Positions 7,739 through 15,465 of a DNA stretch of 22,355 nt are shown piece after piece. Source of the DNA: an uncultured Candidatus Melainabacteria bacterium. GTDB lineage: Bacteria; Cyanobacteriota; Vampirovibrionia; Gastranaerophilales; Gastranaerophilaceae. Each line of letters starts with the position of its first letter. The stretch's first letter is position 1. The position numbers and the translations under genes are program-made. Below the pieces are notes generated by a model. That model was not told where the DNA came from. It worked only from the letters and a program-made list of their open reading frames with translations, and searched no databases. Location of the stretch: assembly GCA_934699705.1 (NCBI GenBank), contig CAKUXD010000031.1, positions 1 through 22,355 of the forward strand, written 5' to 3'.

Positions 7739-9097
7739 CTATTTACCCGCAAGTTTCAAAAGCTCTTTGCCAAGTTCTGTTATAGTTCCAGCTCCCAGTC
7801 CAACTAAAATATCATTTTTCTTTAGTTGTGGATATATTTTCTCTGCAATTTCCTGCATTGAACCAGAAATATATTCGCTATTTTGGCAATGTTTTTTTAA
7901 GTCTTTTATGAAATTTTCTGATGAAATTCCTTCGAGCGGGTCTTCTGATGCAGAATAAATATCTGTTACTATTACGCGAGGTACATTTTCAAACGCATTT
8001 ATAAAATCGTTCCATAAGGATTTTAAACGAGTGTATCTGTGAGGTTGAAATACTGCGATTACATTTTTGTCAGGAAATTCTGTTAAGGCAGAAAGAGTAG
8101 CCTTAATTTCTGTTGGGTGGTGTGCATAATCGTCGTAAATTACAGCGTCATTTACTTCTCCAATAAGTTGAAAACGTCTGCCCATGCCAGTAAAAGTCGC
8201 AAAATGTTTTACAACTTTTTCAATGTCAATTCCAGCTTGATGCAGGCTTGCAAAAACGCCTAAAGCGTTTGATACATTGTGTTTTCCTAATAATTTAATT
8301 TTTAGTGAAGTTAAAAATTCACCTTTATAATAAATATCAAATGAACTTCCTGTTGGAGTTAGTTCAATATTTTTAGCCAAATAATCTGCTTCATTTAATC
8401 CAAAGGTTATAAAATTATGCCCTTTAAGTTTTAAATTACCTTCTGAATCATTGTTTATTAAGACTTTTTGGTTATCATTTAATTTTGCCAATAGTTGTTC
8501 AAAAGTTTCTACCAGTGAGTCTAAGCCGTTTTTGTAATAATCCAAATGGTCAGCTTCTAAATTGTTTATAACTAAAATTTTAGGATTGTATTTAACGACT
8601 GTACCATCGCTTTCATCAAGTTCTGCGATAAAATATTTGTCTGATTTGTAGTTCGCATTAGTGTGAATCTCTGGAATTATTCCGCCAACAACGTAAGATG
8701 GTTCTAGGTTAGCTTTTTCCATTACGTAAGCAGAAAGACCGCTTGTAGTTGTCTTTCCATGTGTTCCAGCATAGCCAATGAAGCATTTTGAGCGTTCAGA
8801 AAGAGTTTTTAAAATATCAGAGCGGTGCAAGATTGGTAAACCTAATCTTTTGGCTTTTTGAATTTCAGGGTTTGAGTCTTTAATTGCTGAACTTGCAACG
8901 ACAATACAGTTTTCGGGTACATTGCTTTCGTCGTGTCCAATATAAACTTTTGCACCTAAATTTCTAATTTCGTCTATGTATTTACTATCGTTAATGTCTG
9001 AGCCTGAAACTTCATAACCTTCTTGTAATAAGTATTTTGCAAGTCCGCTCATTCCAATTCCGCCAATTGCAATAAAATGATATTTCTCTTTTTCCAC
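7739..9097 (-). CDS. murC: UDP-N-acetylmuramate--L-alanine ligase
   Basis: A 452-residue Mur ligase that adds L-Ala to UDP-MurNAc using ATP, the first stem-peptide step. It has an N-terminal Rossmann-type UDP-binding motif AIGGIGMSGLA (10-20), the ATP loop GTHGKTTT (111-118), the ELDESDGT Mg/ATP segment near 160, and the MurC-specific YDDYAHHPTEI near residue 320. The C-terminal domain ends GLGAGTITELG. The start codon is GTG at 9095-9097, with AGGG about 10 nt upstream; no in-frame ATG is better placed. It is the first gene of the murC-murB-ddl-ftsQ-nadE operon, with a promoter at 9137-9165. Confidence 0.95.
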   Translation of the reverse strand: MEKEKYHFIAIGGIGMSGLAKYLLQEGYEVSGSDINDSKYIDEIRNLGAKVYIGHDESNVPENCIVVASSAIKDSNPEIQKAKRLGLPILHRSDILKTLSERSKCFIGYAGTHGKTTTSGLSAYVMEKANLEPSYVVGGIIPEIHTNANYKSDKYFIAELDESDGTVVKYNPKILVINNLEADHLDYYKNGLDSLVETFEQLLAKLNDNQKVLINNDSEGNLKLKGHNFITFGLNEADYLAKNIELTPTGSSFDIYYKGEFLTSLKIKLLGKHNVSNALGVFASLHQAGIDIEKVVKHFATFTGMGRRFQLIGEVNDAVIYDDYAHHPTEIKATLSALTEFPDKNVIAVFQPHRYTRLKSLWNDFINAFENVPRVIVTDIYSASEDPLEGISSENFIKDLKKHCQNSEYISGSMQEIAEKIYPQLKKNDILVGLGAGTITELGKELLKLAGK

Positions 9098-9136
9098 TTT
9101 TCAACTACCCTTGAATAAATTAATTATCTACAATTC

Positions 9137-9165
9137 ATTATATTACAAATATCTACTAAAATAAA
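9137..9165 (-). promoter_or_regulatory. Sigma-70-type promoter of the murC operon
   Basis: On the minus strand a consensus TATAAT -10 (9137-9142) is preceded, after a 17-nt spacer, by TTTATT (9160-9165), a weak -35. It lies 39 nt ahead of the murC GTG in the 92-nt gap after the nucleotidase gene, in which I see no terminator hairpin. Confidence 0.5.
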
Positions 9166-9189
9166 CATTTTTAAGTTTTTTTAATACTT

Positions 9190-10560
9190 TTAAAATACTA
9201 AATTTTCGTTGGTTATAATTTTTAGTTCAGTTAATGTTTTTTCTAATAGTTTTGTTGGCGGAATATTTGATTTTTTTATTACATTTCCTTGTTTGAAGGT
9301 TTCATATCCGTCTTTACCGCTTGCAATATAAGAATTTGTAATAATTTTGTACATTTTATTATCGTCTATGTTTTTATCTTTTACGTAATATTGCAAATAT
9401 CTTCTATTTGTCGTTTGCCCTTGTTGTAGAATTTCTTTTAAGTATTTTCCCTGAATTTCAACTAAAACAATATTGTTGTCAAATGGTAATATTTCAAGAA
9501 CATCTGCATAAGTTATATTTCCTTTTAGATTTCGGTTTATTCTTATAGAACCTGCGTTTGTAATCACTCCATCGTATTCTGAAAAGGCTTTTGACATTGA
9601 GATTAGGACTAATTTACCTAAATTTGTCTGAGTGTGTTCAATCGTGTATTGGTTTCCAATAAGTGTTATATCTGTTTTTGCTACAATTTTTTCTGTTACT
9701 GTTTTTAAGTGATTATCAAGTTGTTTAATTTCCTCGTCAATTTTTTTATTTGACTGAAGTTCTGGAGTGATGTTTTTGTACATATAATGTTTTAATTTTT
9801 TGTCGAATTTAATAATGCCAACTCTTGCTCCAAATTCTCCGTCTTGTACTATTGGTGTGTTGTTTACATAGGTTGGAGTATTGAAGAAATAGTGGTTATG
9901 TCCGCCTAAAATTAAGTCGATTTCAGGTATGGCTTTTGCAATTTTCTTGTCCTCGTCAAGTCCGCAATGTGAAAGTATTATCAAGTAGTCGTAAGGAACT
10001 TTATTGATAATGTTTTTAATCTCGTCAATAGGGTTTGTAACCGTTACGTAGCTTGTGTTAGATAAATTTGCAAGGCTAGATGTTGTTGCACCGATTATTA
10101 AATATCTTTCGCCGTCAATTTCCTTTATAATATATGGTTTTACGGCGTTTTTTAAATAAGCATTTTTGAAATGGACATTTGAAGATATGTATTGCGTTTT
10201 TGATTTTTTAACAATATTTTTTAAAACTTGTTCTCCGTTATCAAATTCGTGGTTTCCAAGAGCAATTGCGTCATATTTTGCATAAGGTAAAAGTCTTGCA
10301 GAGGCTTTGCCAAAGTAAATTCTGTAATAAATCGAACCTTGAGAGTAATCTCCACTATCAAGAATCAGAACATGTTTGTTATTTTCACGAATTTCGTTAA
10401 AAAAAGTTACTCTACGAGAAAGTCCGCCTGTATTTTTAACCCCCTTGTACTCAACAGGTGAAATTCTTCCATGAACATCGCTTGTGTGTAATATGGTTAC
10501 TTCTGTTGCAAATGCAAGATTTCCAATCAATAAAGTTATGATTAAAAATATTTTTTTCAT
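9190..10560 (-). CDS. Secreted 5'-nucleotidase / UshA-family metallophosphatase
   Basis: A 456-residue protein from the chosen start. An N-terminal signal peptide of about 18 residues (MKKIFLIITLLIGNLAFA) predicts export. The metallophosphatase domain follows with HTSDVHGR (25-32), DSGDYSQG, ALGNHEFDNG, LILSHCGLD and LILGGHNH, the di-metal ligands of the UshA/CpdB/5'-nucleotidase group. The C-terminal substrate domain has NAGSIR and LPFDN-type motifs. It should remove phosphate from extracytoplasmic nucleotides, releasing nucleosides; the exact substrate cannot be read. Start choice: ATG at 10558-10560 has GGAG about 10 nt upstream and begins a good signal peptide; the ATG at 10567 is too close to that GGAG, and a longer reading to 10584 has no site. 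It begins one base after the upstream permease's stop. Confidence 0.9.
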   Translation of the reverse strand: MKKIFLIITLLIGNLAFATEVTILHTSDVHGRISPVEYKGVKNTGGLSRRVTFFNEIRENNKHVLILDSGDYSQGSIYYRIYFGKASARLLPYAKYDAIALGNHEFDNGEQVLKNIVKKSKTQYISSNVHFKNAYLKNAVKPYIIKEIDGERYLIIGATTSSLANLSNTSYVTVTNPIDEIKNIINKVPYDYLIILSHCGLDEDKKIAKAIPEIDLILGGHNHYFFNTPTYVNNTPIVQDGEFGARVGIIKFDKKLKHYMYKNITPELQSNKKIDEEIKQLDNHLKTVTEKIVAKTDITLIGNQYTIEHTQTNLGKLVLISMSKAFSEYDGVITNAGSIRINRNLKGNITYADVLEILPFDNNIVLVEIQGKYLKEILQQGQTTNRRYLQYYVKDKNIDDNKMYKIITNSYIASGKDGYETFKQGNVIKKSNIPPTKLLEKTLTELKIITNENLVF

Positions 10561-10561
10561 A

Positions 10562-11446
10562 TTATTCATTCTCCAGATATACAACTTTTTTTCTGATATG
10601 CCATTGAAATAGTGTTAATACTAAGATTATTCCAAATAAAACGTAAGCTAAAGCGCTTGCTTTCCCTACATTAAAATATTCAAAGGCGTTTTTGTAGATA
10701 GAGTAAACTAAAACATTCGTGCTATCTAACGGTCCACCCTGTGTCATAACGTATATTAAATCAAAAACCTGAAAAGAGCTTATTGCGGTAATGATTACTA
10801 CAAAAAATATGGTTGGTGAGAGTAAGGGTATGGAAACATATTTGAAGGTCTGAATTGCACTTGCACCGTCAATTTTAGCCGCTTCCAGTAAGTCGTTGTT
10901 CATTGTGCTTAAACCAGATAAAAATATAATCATATTGTAACCAATAAGTTTCCAGACAGAAACAATGATTAATGCTGGCATTGCGAAGTTTGTGTCATAC
11001 AACCAATTAATGTGTAAATTTAAAAGTTGATTTAAAAATCCAATATTAGGGTCAAAAATCCACTCCCAAATTATGCCTATAACTATCATTGGAGTTACAA
11101 ATGGTAAAAAGTATGCGGTTTTAAAAAATTCACTACCTCTAATTTTTGAATTTAATATGCACGCAGTAATAAGCGGTATTAATACTCCAAAAATAGTTGT
11201 CGCTATTGCATATACAAAGGTGTTTATCAGAATTTTTATAAATACTTCTTCTGTAAATATCGCTTTGTAATTACTTAAACCGACAAATTTTATTTCATTT
11301 AGTAAATCCCATTTTGTAAAACTTAAACCAAACGAACAGAAAATTGGAATAACTATGAAAATAAAAGTTCCAACAAGCGCAGGTAAGATAAATAAATATC
11401 CCGCGATATTTTGATTATTAAAAGTTTTCGCTACGTTTTTACTCAT
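10562..11446 (-). CDS. ABC sugar-type permease subunit (MalF/UgpA family)
   Basis: A 294-residue inner-membrane protein with about six hydrophobic segments, of the binding-protein-dependent transport family that imports sugars, polyols or glycerol-3-phosphate. N-terminal GYLFILPALVGTFIFIVIPIF (16-36) is the typical first segment, and the EAA loop LEAAKIDGASAIQTF with PLLSP (187-211) is the site that contacts the ATPase. It is the MalF/UgpA-like half. The MalG/UgpE-like partner, the ATPase and the binding protein are not in the window. It is followed after one base by the 5'-nucleotidase gene, so import of a product of nucleotide or phosphoester breakdown is conceivable but unproven. The start at 11446 has only a weak, close GGGA. 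Confidence 0.9.
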   Translation of the reverse strand: MSKNVAKTFNNQNIAGYLFILPALVGTFIFIVIPIFCSFGLSFTKWDLLNEIKFVGLSNYKAIFTEEVFIKILINTFVYAIATTIFGVLIPLITACILNSKIRGSEFFKTAYFLPFVTPMIVIGIIWEWIFDPNIGFLNQLLNLHINWLYDTNFAMPALIIVSVWKLIGYNMIIFLSGLSTMNNDLLEAAKIDGASAIQTFKYVSIPLLSPTIFFVVIITAISSFQVFDLIYVMTQGGPLDSTNVLVYSIYKNAFEYFNVGKASALAYVLFGIILVLTLFQWHIRKKVVYLENE

Positions 11447-11508
11447 AATCCCATGACTAAAATATTTTATGATAATATTATATATAAAAAATGGAGGAAA
11501 TTTAAAAA
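11447..11508. promoter_or_regulatory. Divergent promoter region, permease and phosphohexomutase
   Basis: The 62-nt gap between the two divergent genes is nearly all A/T. On the plus strand TATGATAAT (11468-11476) is a possible -10 for the mutase gene and GGAGG (11493-11497) is its ribosome binding site, 11 nt before the ATG. On the minus strand a TATAAT lies within the TATATA run near 11480. Neither has a clear -35. Confidence 0.4.
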
Positions 11509-12987
11509 ATGATAACTAAATGGGATAGCGCATTCGGTAAAAATGATATTAGAGGGATTTATGGACAAGATGTAACTGAAGAATTATATTTCTTTGTTGG
11601 TAAATCTTACGTAAGATATATTTCAGAAAAATCTGGTAAAGAAGCAAAAGATTTATGGATTACAGTTTGCAGAGATGCCAGAAAACATTCTCCTGCACTT
11701 GCTAAAGCCTTAATTCAAGGTGTAACTTCAGCTGGTGCAAATATTGTGGATTTAGGTCTAGCACCTACTCCTATTGGTTATTATTCTGATGTCGTTGGCG
11801 TTAATGCTAATATTACAGAGGGTGAAGATATTGATGGAGCTTTAATTGTAACTGCAAGTCATAATCCAAGCCAATATAATGGTTTAAAAATGACTCATAA
11901 CGGACAAATTTTAGGTGAACAAGCTATTCAAGATTTGTTAAAAATCGTGGCTGAAGTTAGCAAAGAGTCTTTACTTTCTCATACATTTGGAAAAGTTGCA
12001 GAATATGACTTAATCCCAGATTATATTGAAGTTATGAAGTTAAATTTTGGTCGCATTGGTGAAGGCGTTAAGGTTGTAGTTGATAGCGCAAATGGTACTG
12101 GTGGCGTGGTTGCACCTTCTTTATATCGTTCTTTAGGTTGCGAAGTCGTTGAATTATATTCAAATCCTGACGGAAGATTTCCTAACCATCACCCAAATCC
12201 AAGCGATGAAAAGACTTTAAACGATATTAAAAAAGCTGTTGTGGACAATAAAGCTGATTTTGGTATAGCTTTTGATGGTGATAGCGACAGAATTGGTGTA
12301 ATTGATTCAACTGGAAATTCTATGACTGGTGATAAATTACTTTTAATTTATGCTCTTGACGTTATTGAAAGATACAAAGATTCTGGCGTTAAGCCAGTTG
12401 TGGTTTCGGAAGTAAAATGTTCTCAGGTTTTATTTGATACAATCAATAAATTAGGCGCAGAAGCAATTATGTGTAAGACTGGTCATGGTTATATTAAGGC
12501 GAAAATGAAGGAAACAAATGCAGTTCTTGCTGGAGAAATGAGTGGTCATACGTTCTTTAAAGATAGATATTATGGTTTTGATGATGCAGTTTATGCAGGT
12601 TGTAGAATTATCGAAATAGTTGCAAAACAAAAGAAAATTAATCCATCTTTCAAAATTGAAAACTTGTTAGAGCCTTTCAGTAAAGTGTTTTCTTCGCATG
12701 AAGTTCGTTTATCTTGCGAAAATCAATTCAAAAAACAAGTTTTGGCAGAATTTGAAACTTATGTTAAAGAAAATCCAGATATGTTTGGCTCAAAAATCAA
12801 AGATATTATTACAATTGATGGTATGAGAATTGTTTTTGATGGCGGTTTTGCCTTAGTTCGTCAAAGTAATACTGAACCTGTGTTTACATTACGTTTTGAA
12901 GCTAAAACACAAGACGAATGTGAACGCTTTGAAAAGGTTATGGTTACTAAAATTGAAGAATTTGTAAACAATTGTAAACAAAATTAG
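11509..12987 (+). CDS. Phosphomannomutase / phosphoglucomutase
   Basis: A 492-residue cytoplasmic alpha-D-phosphohexomutase that moves phosphate between C6 and C1 of mannose or glucose phosphate, feeding nucleotide-sugar and glycan synthesis. It shows all four active-site signatures: the phosphoserine loop TASHNPSQYNG with Ser117, the Mg loop DGDSDR (256-261), the sugar-binding GEMSGH (342-347) and the phosphate-binding RQSNTEP (451-457). GEMSGH and the length fit the PMM/PGM (AlgC-like) branch better than GlmM. It starts at an ATG with GGAGG 11 nt upstream. It is transcribed away from the permease gene and followed by the promoter of the next gene with no hairpin between, so read-through is possible. 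Confidence 0.92.
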   Translation: MITKWDSAFGKNDIRGIYGQDVTEELYFFVGKSYVRYISEKSGKEAKDLWITVCRDARKHSPALAKALIQGVTSAGANIVDLGLAPTPIGYYSDVVGVNANITEGEDIDGALIVTASHNPSQYNGLKMTHNGQILGEQAIQDLLKIVAEVSKESLLSHTFGKVAEYDLIPDYIEVMKLNFGRIGEGVKVVVDSANGTGGVVAPSLYRSLGCEVVELYSNPDGRFPNHHPNPSDEKTLNDIKKAVVDNKADFGIAFDGDSDRIGVIDSTGNSMTGDKLLLIYALDVIERYKDSGVKPVVVSEVKCSQVLFDTINKLGAEAIMCKTGHGYIKAKMKETNAVLAGEMSGHTFFKDRYYGFDDAVYAGCRIIEIVAKQKKINPSFKIENLLEPFSKVFSSHEVRLSCENQFKKQVLAEFETYVKENPDMFGSKIKDIITIDGMRIVFDGGFALVRQSNTEPVFTLRFEAKTQDECERFEKVMVTKIEEFVNNCKQN

Positions 12988-13001
12988 GGATTTATTTTAC
13001 T

Positions 13002-13050
13002 AAAAAAGTCAATTTTTTCGTCTAAAAATACTTTATATAATTACGAGATA
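13002..13050 (+). promoter_or_regulatory. Promoter with TACGAGA discriminator (copy A)
   Basis: CAATTTTTT (13010-13018), an A-run, then CTTTATATAATTACGAGA (13031-13048), with TATAAT at 13036-13041, sit 26 nt ahead of the ATG at 13068; GAGG near 13056 is the ribosome binding site. The same blocks, at the same 21-nt offset from CAATTTTTT to CTTTATATAA, recur at 22268-22305, and the -10 part recurs upstream of the gene at 23-1600. Confidence 0.65.
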
Positions 13051-13067
13051 TATTAGAGGATTTTTAG

Positions 13068-14342
13068 ATGACAGGTAACGTAAATTACAATCCTAGTTTT
13101 ACAGGTAATACATACTACTTTTCGCCAAAAGATATCGAAAATTTAACAAAATATGCGACAGGTGTTGCTATTACTCATCAACCAACTCTTAATGGTTCTG
13201 ATTTGATGGCAGGTTGCGCAGGTAACTTGGCTGTTCAAGGTGTTCAATGGTTACGAAATAATAAAGGTAATTATGCAGGTGCTATTAAAGCGCAAACAGA
13301 AACTGCTAGACAATTATCAAATTTATATAAAACTCAAGATACCTTTACAAAAGGTATCGGGGCAGTAGCAAATGCAACTTCTTCTGCTGAATTATTGGCT
13401 GCTATTCCATCTGCAGAAAAATTAGCTACAATGTCAAAATCAACTCAAAATTTATTTAAACAAGCTCAAATCGCAGCTGAAACTTTAGGTCAAACTGGCT
13501 CAAAGCACGCTTATACAACTGCAAATCAATTGTTATGTCAGGCAAATGCTGCCGCTGCTAAAGAAGCTGCAACTTCTGCAACAGGTTTATGGGGTAAAGT
13601 TAAAAACTTCTTTGGTATAAACAAAGCATCTGCTGCTATTAATACAGCCGCAGCTGGTAGTAAAGTAGGAAGTGCTTGCTGGAATACATTTAAAACTCAA
13701 GGTGGCCCTGCAATGTTAGTTATTGAAGGTGCTACTGAAACAATTACAAATGTAGTTCCAACATTTAAACAATTAGGCGTTAAAGCTGGCATGAAACAAA
13801 TTGGTAAATCCGCTGTTAAAACTTGTGCCTCTGTTGGTGGTTGGGTAGCTGGTGCTGCGTTAGGTACTAAATTAGGTGCTGCTATTGGTTCAGTTATCCC
13901 TGGGGCTGGTACTGCAGTTGGTGCTGTTGTAGGTGCAGCTATTGGTACTATTTGTTCATTACTAGGTGGTACTATTGGTAGCAAACTTGCTAAAAAAGGT
14001 GCTGAAAAAATTGTTGGTAAAGATGAATTAGTTCTTGCTCAAGAACGTCAAGCTAAACAATTGGCACAACAAGCTCAAATTGATAATAACGTTTTAAATC
14101 AAGTTGTTGGTGCTGCTTCTGATAGATTAAATCAAGAAGGTGTAAGCGATAAAGATTCACAAATTGCATTTACAAGTTTACAAGCTTTACAATCAGGCAA
14201 TTCTATTTCAACAATGACTCAAACTCCTTCAACTCAACAAGCAACAACCTCAAATCAAACAAATCCATTTATGTATCAACAACCTTGTGTAACTGATAGT
14301 GCATTGTTAGAACAATTTTCAAGACAATATGGCTTAGTATAA
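13068..14342 (+). CDS. Glycine-zipper protein with N-terminal PSFTGN tag
   Basis: A 424-residue protein that I cannot assign to a family. Residues 9-14 read PSFTGN, matching INFSGN at residues 9-14 of the protein encoded at 23-1600; neither has a signal peptide. The first half is Ala/Gln/Asn-rich and probably helical. Residues about 256-305 form a long glycine zipper (GAALGTKLGAAIG, then GTAVGAVVGAAIG, then GGTIGSK), the kind of segment that packs into membranes in pore-forming toxins and 2TM outer-membrane proteins. A Lys-rich and Gln-rich tail follows, ending in a Ser/Thr/Gln linker. Glycine codons are mostly GGT, suggesting high expression. It has its own promoter (copy A), a GAGG site about 9 nt before the ATG, and a strong terminator after the stop. 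Possible roles (secreted effector, membrane-inserting or surface protein) are guesses. Confidence 0.8.
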   Translation: MTGNVNYNPSFTGNTYYFSPKDIENLTKYATGVAITHQPTLNGSDLMAGCAGNLAVQGVQWLRNNKGNYAGAIKAQTETARQLSNLYKTQDTFTKGIGAVANATSSAELLAAIPSAEKLATMSKSTQNLFKQAQIAAETLGQTGSKHAYTTANQLLCQANAAAAKEAATSATGLWGKVKNFFGINKASAAINTAAAGSKVGSACWNTFKTQGGPAMLVIEGATETITNVVPTFKQLGVKAGMKQIGKSAVKTCASVGGWVAGAALGTKLGAAIGSVIPGAGTAVGAVVGAAIGTICSLLGGTIGSKLAKKGAEKIVGKDELVLAQERQAKQLAQQAQIDNNVLNQVVGAASDRLNQEGVSDKDSQIAFTSLQALQSGNSISTMTQTPSTQQATTSNQTNPFMYQQPCVTDSALLEQFSRQYGLV

Positions 14343-14363
14343 TAATTTATATAAATATAAACT

Positions 14364-14400
14364 AAAAAACCGCTGAACCCAATGAGTTCAACGGTTTTTT
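14364..14400. terminator. Strong bidirectional rho-independent terminator
   Basis: Six A, then CCG-c-TGAAC, a short loop, then GTTCA-a-CGG, then six T. The A-run and T-run flank a GC-containing stem with one mismatch, so it can stop transcripts from the glycine-zipper gene on the plus strand and from the small gene ending at 14467 on the minus strand. Confidence 0.9.
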
Positions 14401-14466
14401 GTAATCTGTATTGACATATAGGTAGATACGTCAATTTCCCCTAATCTAATAGCTTTTGTTTGCTAA

Positions 14467-14646
14467 CTAAAGTGATGATACATGATAATCACGTTCAATA
14501 ACTGTTTGTGAAGACTCTAATGCTGTTTCTAAAGTCTTTTCTATAAAAGATTTAATTGTTTCAATATCTTTTTTCAAGTTAATGAAATTTAAAGTTTTTT
14601 GTTCTTCTAATGCTTTATGGAATCTTTCGTAATTTGTTTTTCTCAT
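14467..14646 (-). CDS. Small 59-residue helical protein, unknown function
   Basis: In the 376-nt gap between the glycine-zipper gene and the glycosyltransferase, the minus strand holds a 60-codon reading frame from ATG (14644-14646) to TAG (14467-14469). AAGGAG lies about 10 nt before the ATG, one of the best ribosome binding sites in the window, which argues that it is real. The product is polar and charged (starts MRKTNYERFHKALEEQ, ends RDYHVSSL) with Lys/Glu/Ile/Leu spacing that suggests one or two amphipathic helices, and no signal peptide or membrane segment. No family is recognised. Its upstream 72 nt contain TATGAGAGATAT (14676-14687), reminiscent of the TACGAGAGATAT of promoter copy B. 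The bidirectional terminator lies downstream. Confidence 0.7.
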   Translation of the reverse strand: MRKTNYERFHKALEEQKTLNFINLKKDIETIKSFIEKTLETALESSQTVIERDYHVSSL

Positions 14647-14718
14647 AATCTACACTCCTTTATTTATTCTGTTACATATCTCTCATACCTTTTATATCGG
14701 ATTGTAGAAATCAAATCT

Positions 14719-15465
14719 TTAGAGTTTTGAAGTATGTTTGTTACAAAAGTTCATAATTTGGGTGAAAATATGAGGATAAGATTTGATAATGATTTGCCTT
14801 AAAGTGTGGTCGGATATTAGTTTTAAGGCTTCGTGTCTAATGATAAAATTATTTTGTAAATTTATTAAAAAACGACCTTTTATTTTGCCAGCATTAAGGT
14901 TGTGTTCTCTTTTATTAACTAATTTTTTTGAAATTATCATGGAATTAGCTTGCAGATGAACCAGGTTGAAAATGAATTTGTCTGGACATATTCGCCATAA
15001 TTCAGTATTTGTGTATGATTGCAAACATGTTAAATATTCGCGTTTAATCATGCCACAACTCATCGGAGTCCACCACCAACCGCCAAAACTGTTAGTTTTC
15101 GGGGTTAAGATTTTATCTTCTTTTGCGTTGCAGGTTACAAGTCCGACGTCATTTTCGTTTAAACATTTAATTAATATTTCTGCATATTCAGGTTTAATTG
15201 TGTCGTCGGAATCTATTATGGATATAAATTCACCGTTAGCTTGTTCTAAGCCTGTTAAAATTGATGCTAATTGACCTTTATTTGTGGTATGTTTTATTAA
15301 TTTTATATTAGGAAGATTTTCTAAAATTGCAACTGAGTTATCTTTTGAAAAATCATCAACAACAATTATTTCAAAGTTTTTATAGGTTTGATTTTGAATA
15401 CTGGCAATAGTTTCTTCAATATATCTGGCGTAATTGTAAGACGTTACAATAAAACTAATTTTCAT
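14719..15465 (-). CDS. Small family 2 glycosyltransferase
   Basis: A 248-residue GT-A fold enzyme that would transfer a sugar from a nucleotide donor. It starts MKISFIVTSYNYARYIEETI, has EIIVVDDFSKDNS (32-44), and the metal-binding DSDD at 85-88 within EFISIIDSDD. The acceptor-side part is short and lacks a membrane anchor, so the acceptor cannot be predicted; cell-surface polysaccharide is the usual role. The start at 15465 is chosen because AAAAGGA lies about 9 nt upstream and the family's N-terminus begins right there; an extension to 15513 adds 16 residues that do not fit. It overlaps the end of the DUF475 gene by 11 nt and is the last gene of that operon. Confidence 0.85.
   Translation of the reverse strand: MKISFIVTSYNYARYIEETIASIQNQTYKNFEIIVVDDFSKDNSVAILENLPNIKLIKHTTNKGQLASILTGLEQANGEFISIIDSDDTIKPEYAEILIKCLNENDVGLVTCNAKEDKILTPKTNSFGGWWWTPMSCGMIKREYLTCLQSYTNTELWRICPDKFIFNLVHLQANSMIISKKLVNKREHNLNAGKIKGRFLINLQNNFIIRHEALKLISDHTLRQIIIKSYPHIFTQIMNFCNKHTSKL

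Noticed and set aside
9175..9205. A terminator hairpin after the nucleotidase gene (AGTATTTT...AAAAGTATT)
   Set aside because: The second half is a near direct copy and not the reverse complement, so no good stem forms.
11509..12987. Phosphoglucosamine mutase (glmM)
   Set aside because: The GEMSGH and DGDSDR signatures and the 492-residue length fit phosphomannomutase/phosphoglucomutase better than GlmM.
13697..13984. A 95-codon minus-strand frame opposite the glycine-zipper segment
   Set aside because: Its Pro/Ala-rich product is simply the complement of GGT/GCT repeats; it has no ribosome binding site or family resemblance.
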